Of a stretch of DNA of 31,607 nucleotides, positions 27,023 to 31,607 are shown piece after piece. Positions within the stretch are counted from its first letter, which is position 1, and the number at the start of each line of letters is the position of its first letter. Origin of the DNA: Triparma columacea. Lineage: Eukaryota > Sar > Bolidophyceae > Parmales > Triparmaceae. Both the position numbers and the translations under genes were made by a program. The notes beneath the pieces were generated by a model. It was not told the DNA's origin, ran no database searches, and saw only the letters and a program-made list of their open reading frames with translations. Where the stretch lies: positions 4,000-35,606 of the forward strand of contig BRYA01001094.1 in the NCBI GenBank assembly GCA_030267965.1. The letters run 5' to 3'.

Positions 27023-28552
27023 TTACATGTGAATGCTAGAAATGTGCCTCTTGATATCGCCTCTCAGCTTCGCCTTATATCCACACCCTTCTTGCGGGCA
27101 TGTATGCCATGTTACGCCAATATCGTGAATATTAGCAAGGTGGGTCTTGAGGTGTTGTTTCTGCTTAGTCCTATATTCACACCCTGCTTGTGGGCATGTA
27201 TGCCAAGTTACACCGATGCCGTGAGCATTAGCAAGGTGTAGCTTGATATTGCATCTCTGCTTCGCCTTATATTCACACCCTTCTTGCGTGCATGTATGCC
27301 AGGTTACACCAATATCGTGAATATTAGCAAGATGGATCTTGATACTATCTCTCTTCTTCGTCTTATAATTACACCCTTCTTGCGGGCATGTATGCCATAT
27401 TACGCCAATGTTGTGAACGTAAGCAAGGTGATCCTTGATAGAGCTTTTCTCCTTCGCCTTATATTCACACCCTTCTTGCGGGCATGTGTGCCAGGTTACG
27501 CCAATATTGTGAATACCAGCAAGGTGCCTCTTGAGAATACCTCTTTGCTTCGCCTTATATTCACAGCCTTCTTGTGGGCATGTATACCAAGCTACACCAA
27601 TGCCGTGAGCATTAGCAAGGTGTAACTTGATATTGCATCTCCTCTTCGCCTTGTATTCACACCCCTCTTGCGAGCATGTATGCCATGTTACGCCTATGTC
27701 GTGAACATCAGCAAGGTGCCTCTTGATAACGTCTCTCTGCTTCGCCTTATATTGACACCCTTCTTGCGGGCATGTATGCCAAGCTACACCAATGCCGTGA
27801 ACATTAGCAAGGTGCTTCTTGATACTATCTCTCTGCTTCGCCTTATGTTCACACCCCTCTTGCGGGCATGTATGCCAGGCTACGCCAATATCATGACTTT
27901 GAGCAAGGTGCCTATTGATTTGGCCTCTCTCCTTCGCCTCATATTTACACCCCTCTTGCGGGCATGTATACCACGTTACGCCAATATCGTGAATATTAGC
28001 AAGGTGCCTCTTGATGTCACCTCTCTTCTTCGCCTTATGTTCACATCCTTCTTGCGGGCATGTATACCATATCGTGCTAATACTGTACTGAGACTTCTTT
28101 TCATACTTAGGCTCATATTCATCATCATCATTTTCACCACCATTACCATCACCATCCCAAGAGTCATCGTCCTCATCATAGTCTTCTTCGCTATTGTCGT
28201 AAGTGTATTCCATTGTCGTCTCTCTCTTTCTCTCATTGCTCCTGCTGTTAGTCTTCCCTTCAGCAATAACCTCCTCATCCTCATCACATGGTTGGCAAAC
28301 AAGCAGATCATGCCGCACCTCGTTACTGTCCTCAATAATCTCCCCGCTCCCCGATTCTTCGGCACCACTCACTGTCGATCTACCCTTGCTGCCTCCTTGA
28401 AACTCAGCAAGGATACCCAGGTCCCCCGGTACAACTTCTTCCAACACGAATTCATCAATTATGGTGATACTAGGCGCAAATATGTCAATATGGGACCTCG
28501 GATCTCGACAAGTCACGGGAATTTCCGATGTGGACTCTTCTCTTGGTCGCAT
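27023..28552 (-). CDS. C2H2 zinc-finger protein with 11 tandem fingers
   Basis: A single exon of 509 residues starts at the ATG at 28552. The first 160 residues are acidic and low-complexity (Glu/Asp/Ser, for example EEDYDEDDDSWDGDG). From about 160 to the end run 11 fingers of 32 residues with the pattern YTCPQEGC-YKAK-R--IK-HLAN-HDIGVTW. The ligands are C-X4-C-X12-H-X4-H and all are intact. The linker is HDIGVTWHTC rather than TGEKP, which is unlike animal Kruppel arrays. The last finger ends two residues before the stop. A DNA- or RNA-binding role is inferred; the acidic N-terminus could be an activation or interaction region. Open frames on the plus strand across the array arise from the 96-bp period. 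Confidence 0.9.
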   Translation of the reverse strand: MRPREESTSEIPVTCRDPRSHIDIFAPSITIIDEFVLEEVVPGDLGILAEFQGGSKGRSTVSGAEESGSGEIIEDSNEVRHDLLVCQPCDEDEEVIAEGKTNSRSNERKRETTMEYTYDNSEEDYDEDDDSWDGDGNGGENDDDEYEPKYEKKSQYSISTIWYTCPQEGCEHKAKKRGDIKRHLANIHDIGVTWYTCPQEGCKYEAKERGQINRHLAQSHDIGVAWHTCPQEGCEHKAKQRDSIKKHLANVHGIGVAWHTCPQEGCQYKAKQRDVIKRHLADVHDIGVTWHTCSQEGCEYKAKRRCNIKLHLANAHGIGVAWYTCPQEGCEYKAKQRGILKRHLAGIHNIGVTWHTCPQEGCEYKAKEKSSIKDHLAYVHNIGVIWHTCPQEGCNYKTKKRDSIKIHLANIHDIGVTWHTCTQEGCEYKAKQRCNIKLHLANAHGIGVTWHTCPQAGCEYRTKQKQHLKTHLANIHDIGVTWHTCPQEGCGYKAKLRGDIKRHISSIHM

Positions 28553-28944
28553 AGGGCTATAGAACCCTCAAAATAAATCCAGTATTTCTTTCTGTGGATC
28601 CGTGGAGTTGTGGAGGGAGAAAAATAGAAAAATGATTGAGGAATATGCATTTTTTGGCCTTCTTCATTTTTCGTCATTCTGCCGTCTTTATCTCCAATTT
28701 TTAGCCAATAATCTCACTTAGTGTGTATAACAGTGTAGTCGTATTGTTGTAGTATAATCTCCAAATTTGACAGCAAAAAGGAGGAGTGCAAAGAGGCTCG
28801 ACTTCTTTCCCCCTTTCCTAAAGGACACTTTTTGGACACTTTTTGGAGACTTCTTCTATCTAAACTATTACATACGATTATATATGTGGATGTGATACAC
28901 ATATATATACAAATACACATATATACACAGCACAATAACTAAAT
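28553..28944. promoter_or_regulatory. Divergent AT-rich region with short tandem repeats
   Basis: This 392-bp gap lies between divergent starts at 28552 (minus) and 28945 (plus). GGACACTTTTT occurs twice in tandem at 28823-28844. An AT-rich ATATATG/ACACATATATA stretch (about 28875-28930) directly precedes the plus-strand ATG and may hold its core promoter. No RNA gene is seen. Confidence 0.45.
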
Positions 28945-30807
28945 ATGGATTACTACTCTTCCTCATCCTCCTCCCCCTCATCACCAGCCTCATCAACAAC
29001 ATCGTCAATCACTTCATCGCCGTTATTACGTCAATCAAGTCATTCTACAAATACGTCTACAAATACAACAACAATACATACATCAAATTCCCTCCATTCC
29101 ACCTCCAATTCCTCATCATCTTTACCTCTTAATCCTCTACAGTTGGATTTAAAGTTGGATTTAAACAACTTCCTAAACTTCACACACCCTCCTAACTCAT
29201 CCCCTAACCCTCCTCCCCAACCCCTCTCCTCCACTACAACAATGTCCTCCACAACAATGTCCTTCCCTTACCTAGATTCAACCCCCCAAGTTAAACTCCC
29301 CCCAGCCTCTCTTCCAAAGCCTACCTTAATCTACCCCCCATGCAGCCCTCCAAGTTACTTTACAAACCTCCTTCAAACCCTCCCTCCATCTACACGTAGT
29401 ACACCCTCACCCCTACATACAAACACACACTCCTACTCCTCAATGTCATGGTTTGATACTACGGGTGTGTCACTAAGTAGGAGCACACAGGATGTAGAGT
29501 ACAAGGTAGAACCGAGGGATCTAGGTGTGGGTGATAACGTTGATTGTGTTTTGGTAGGGTTGGTTTATTACCTAACCAGGACCAAGTCCCAAGTCAGGTT
29601 TAATTCACATATCTACAATAAGGGTGATATACCTACAGAGAGGAATCTACAATCCTCCTTCTCGGATTCGTGTTGTTGGGATAGTATAGTTTCGTCAGTA
29701 ACTTCCTACGTAACTTTCCACCAATCATCATTCGTTACAACCATGTCAGTCGGTTGCGGTATGACTTCCCCCACCACCTCCTCCCAAGGTAACAGAGATA
29801 TACAAGATTTAAACACAGTCCATAACTCCCCTCCTACTCATGGTTCCAACAACATGTGGGGTAGTAACGGTGGTGAGGAGAGTGATGAACTTTCGAGGTT
29901 ATGGAGTAAGGCTATATACATTGAAATCGAGGACCTGAGTCGTTGTGTAGACCCTGTAGGAGTAGATAGTGGGATGGAAAAATGGGTTAAATGTAGGATG
30001 GATGGTATATTCAAACGAGTTAACTCAACTCGATACCAAGCGCAACGAACGTTAGCAGAGGACTCCACACGTACGATGTTAATACTAGGAACTGAGTGGT
30101 ATAAGGATTTAGAGATATGGTGGAGTGGGATTAAGGAACACTGCGATGAAGTAGATAAGTGTGTAACAGCCATGGGCTCCAGCATCCATAACACCACCTC
30201 CTCCTCCTCCCCAACACCCTTACTTCCATCTTGTTACGGTAATACTATAGTGGGGGGATGGTGGGTAACACGTTCTATTGTATACGATGGTTTAGTAGGT
30301 AGAAGGGGAAGGAATAAATGGGAATGGGAGGAAGGATGGAGGTGTGATAACAAGGGGGGAAGAAGACACGGGGGAGGTGAGATTAAGGATGGATGGAAGG
30401 TTGGAGTTCACTTGGAAGATAAGGAGGGGGGGGGGGGAGAAGGGAGGGATGATAAGACGATAAGTAAAGGGGAGGATAAGGAAACGAGGGGAGGAGAGGA
30501 TTGGGGGGAAATTAGGAAGAAAAGAAGGTTGATTTCGGTTAGGGATATGGGGGTAGGGGAGGACGAAGAGAACAACGACGACGGTGGAGGAATGAGTGGA
30601 GGTGAGGATGATAATTGGGATGATATAGAGGAGGATAAATATAATCACGATCGCTCGGAGGAGGAGGAGGATGAGGATAGTGCGTACTGGAGTGATATGT
30701 CTGAAGTTTCAGACATTATTGAGGGACAAACAAACAACGAAGGAGACGAGGACGAAGAGGATGTAGAGGATAAGGAAGGAGGGTGGGATGTTGAGGAATC
30801 TGATTAA
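28945..30807 (+). CDS. Unrecognised protein with Ser/Thr/Pro-rich N-terminus and acidic tail
   Basis: A single open frame of 620 residues starts at the ATG at 28945. I do not recognise it. Residues 1-175 are Ser/Thr/Asn/Pro-rich and probably disordered. Residues about 176-330 are more ordered (VEPRDLGVGDNVDCVLVGLV, SFSDSCCWDSIVSSVTSYV) and include several Cys. Residues 310-430 have a Trp-rich helical character (SRLWSKAIYIEIEDLSRCVD, EKWVKCRMDGIFKRVN, EWYKDLEIWWSGIKEHCDEV). From about 460 the chain becomes Gly/Lys-rich and then strongly acidic (DDWDDIEED-type, EEEDEDSAYWSDMSEVSDI). Codon use is richer in ATA, GTA, TTA and AGG than most neighbours. It could be a nuclear protein judging by the acidic tail, but that is a guess. 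It faces the minus-strand terminal-exon repeats. Confidence 0.65.
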   Translation: MDYYSSSSSSPSSPASSTTSSITSSPLLRQSSHSTNTSTNTTTIHTSNSLHSTSNSSSSLPLNPLQLDLKLDLNNFLNFTHPPNSSPNPPPQPLSSTTTMSSTTMSFPYLDSTPQVKLPPASLPKPTLIYPPCSPPSYFTNLLQTLPPSTRSTPSPLHTNTHSYSSMSWFDTTGVSLSRSTQDVEYKVEPRDLGVGDNVDCVLVGLVYYLTRTKSQVRFNSHIYNKGDIPTERNLQSSFSDSCCWDSIVSSVTSYVTFHQSSFVTTMSVGCGMTSPTTSSQGNRDIQDLNTVHNSPPTHGSNNMWGSNGGEESDELSRLWSKAIYIEIEDLSRCVDPVGVDSGMEKWVKCRMDGIFKRVNSTRYQAQRTLAEDSTRTMLILGTEWYKDLEIWWSGIKEHCDEVDKCVTAMGSSIHNTTSSSSPTPLLPSCYGNTIVGGWWVTRSIVYDGLVGRRGRNKWEWEEGWRCDNKGGRRHGGGEIKDGWKVGVHLEDKEGGGGEGRDDKTISKGEDKETRGGEDWGEIRKKRRLISVRDMGVGEDEENNDDGGGMSGGEDDNWDDIEEDKYNHDRSEEEEDEDSAYWSDMSEVSDIIEGQTNNEGDEDEEDVEDKEGGWDVEESD

Positions 30808-31607
30808 AAACACCACACCCCAACCGTGTAAGGCTTTTACTGTTTTTGTTTAAAAAAAAAAGTGCTAAATCCTTAAAAACCTTTATACATGTCCCTAGTC
30901 CTCCCCCTCCATGTCTTGCCTAAGGTTCTCCCTGCTGACCTCCCTGCTCATGCCGACCTTCCTCTCCTCCTTGTTAACCTCATCGAACGGTGTTTTAATG
31001 TACATCTCCCCCCCCCCCTTATTAGCTAGCGCAGTTTTAAGGTGGTCCGTAATAAGGCTAACCCTAACATTAAAACCCCCACCCCAACCGTGTAAGGCTT
31101 GCTTTGTTTTTGTTAAAAAAAAAAAAGTGCTAAATCCTTAAAAAGCCTTTATACATGTCCCTAGTCCTCCCCCTCCATGTCTTGCCTAAGGTTCTCCCTG
31201 CTAACCTCCCTGCTCATGCCGACCTTCCTCTCCTCCTTGTTAACCTCATCGAACGGTGTTTTAATATACCTCTCCCCCCCCCCCTTATTCGCTAGCGCAG
31301 TTTTAAGGTGGTCCGTAATAAGGCTAACCCTAACATTAAAACCCCCACCCCAACCGCGTAAGGCTTTTCCTGTTTTTGTTAAAAAAAAAAAGATGCTAAA
31401 TCCTTAAAAACCTTTACACATGTCCCTAGTCCTCCCCCTCCATGTCGAGCCTAAGGTTCTCCCTGCTGACCTCCCTGCTAATGCCGACCTTCCTCTCCTC
31501 CTTGTTAACTTCATCGAACGGTGTTTTAATATACATCTCCCCCCCCCCCTTATTCGCAAGCGCAGTTTTAAGGTGGTCCGTAATAAGGCTAACCCTAACA
31601 TTAAAAC
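30808..31607 (-). repeat. Three tandem ~265-bp units, each with the same minus-strand terminal exon
   Basis: Three near-identical units repeat with periods of 264-266 bp (anchor CAACCG at 30821, 31085 and 31351). Each has, on the minus strand, an intron-like stretch ending ATGTTAG, a 169-nt coding-like segment ending TAG, and an AT-rich spacer with a poly-A/T run. The coding segments are 30895-31063, 31161-31329 and 31426-31594. They share a reading frame VSLITDHLKTALANKGGGE then (M/R)YIKTPFDEVNKEERK and a MEGED C-terminus. An 11-G run is kept at exactly the same length in all three, preserving frame. The host gene lies to the right of the window. Confidence 0.8.
31426..31594 (-). CDS. Terminal exon, copy 3 (nearest the upstream gene), partial gene
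   Basis: This 169-nt segment runs from a probable acceptor (GTTTTAATGTTAG) to a TAG at 31426-31428. It encodes about 55 residues, charged and probably helical, ending LRLDMEGED. It would be the first terminal exon met by a transcript entering from the right. Protein family is not recognised. Whether it or copies 1 and 2 (30895-31063, 31161-31329) are used cannot be told from sequence. Confidence 0.5.

Noticed and set aside
27284..28576. Plus-strand open frames of up to 302 residues with repeats such as FLRACMPCYANIVNISKV
   Set aside because: They are shadows of the 96-bp C2H2 unit on the minus strand, which has perfect zinc-ligand spacing.
31055..31080. CTAACCCTAAC resembling telomere repeats near the right end
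   Set aside because: A single word within each ~265-bp unit, not a tandem telomeric array; it overlaps the acceptor and first codons of the terminal exon.

Overview
This is nuclear DNA of a eukaryote, most likely a stramenopile alga; a bolidophyte (Parmales, e.g. the Triparma group) is my best guess. The reasons are short GT-AG spliceosomal introns (about 70-250 nt), 13 of 14 inferred donors reading GTGAG, compact single-exon genes on both strands, and a protein repertoire typical of that group: START-like repeat proteins, MYND/BspA-type leucine-rich repeat proteins, LIS1, and algal WHxH-domain proteins. No rRNA, tRNA or CRISPR array was seen. The organism call is an inference.

Layout, left to right: (1) 1-3713 (-), the 5' part of a large START-like repeat protein whose N-terminal region is built from tandemly duplicated microexons. 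(2) 4279-5861 (+), a three-exon four-TM protein resembling ORAI calcium channels. (3) 6114-9044 (+), a five-exon gene encoding a PX lipid-binding domain followed by two complete aquaporin modules, the most striking gene here. (4) 9148-10068 (-), a UPF0598 (C8orf82-like) protein. (5) 10529-11377 (+), an HXXEE-motif membrane protein. (6) 11684-12601 (-), a WHxH-domain protein fused to a SUMO-like domain. (7) 13058-15109 (+), a MYND zinc finger plus about 22 BspA-type LRRs. (8) 15484-16492 (+), an HSD17B10-like short-chain dehydrogenase. (9) 16711-17967 (-), LIS1. (10) 18401-18931 (+), a small secreted Cys-containing protein.

(11) 19379-20005 (-) is a mosaic relic joining decapeptide repeats, a family B DNA polymerase fragment of possible giant-virus origin, and WD40 repeats. 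It lies directly behind (12) 20149-22493 (-), a two-exon gene with an RGG-rich N-terminus, a possible HEPN motif and decapeptide repeats. (13) 22895-24346 (+) is a second BspA-type LRR gene, paralogous to (7) but without the MYND finger. (14) 24755-26806 (+) is a multi-pass membrane protein with a PDZ domain. (15) 27023-28552 (-) is an 11-finger C2H2 protein with an in-frame WW-like ORF just past its stop. (16) 28945-30807 (+) is an unrecognised low-complexity/acidic protein. (17) 30808-31607 holds three tandem ~265-bp units, each carrying what looks like the same terminal exon of a minus-strand gene that enters from beyond the window.

The genes do not form one pathway. They are housekeeping genes (HSD17B10-like, LIS1, UPF0598) interspersed with lineage-specific repeat proteins. 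The recurring theme is duplication at several scales: microexons, internal protein repeats, whole MIP domains, paralogous LRR genes, a promoter-proximal dispersed repeat, and a triplicated last exon. All functional names come from motif recognition by eye; no database search was possible.
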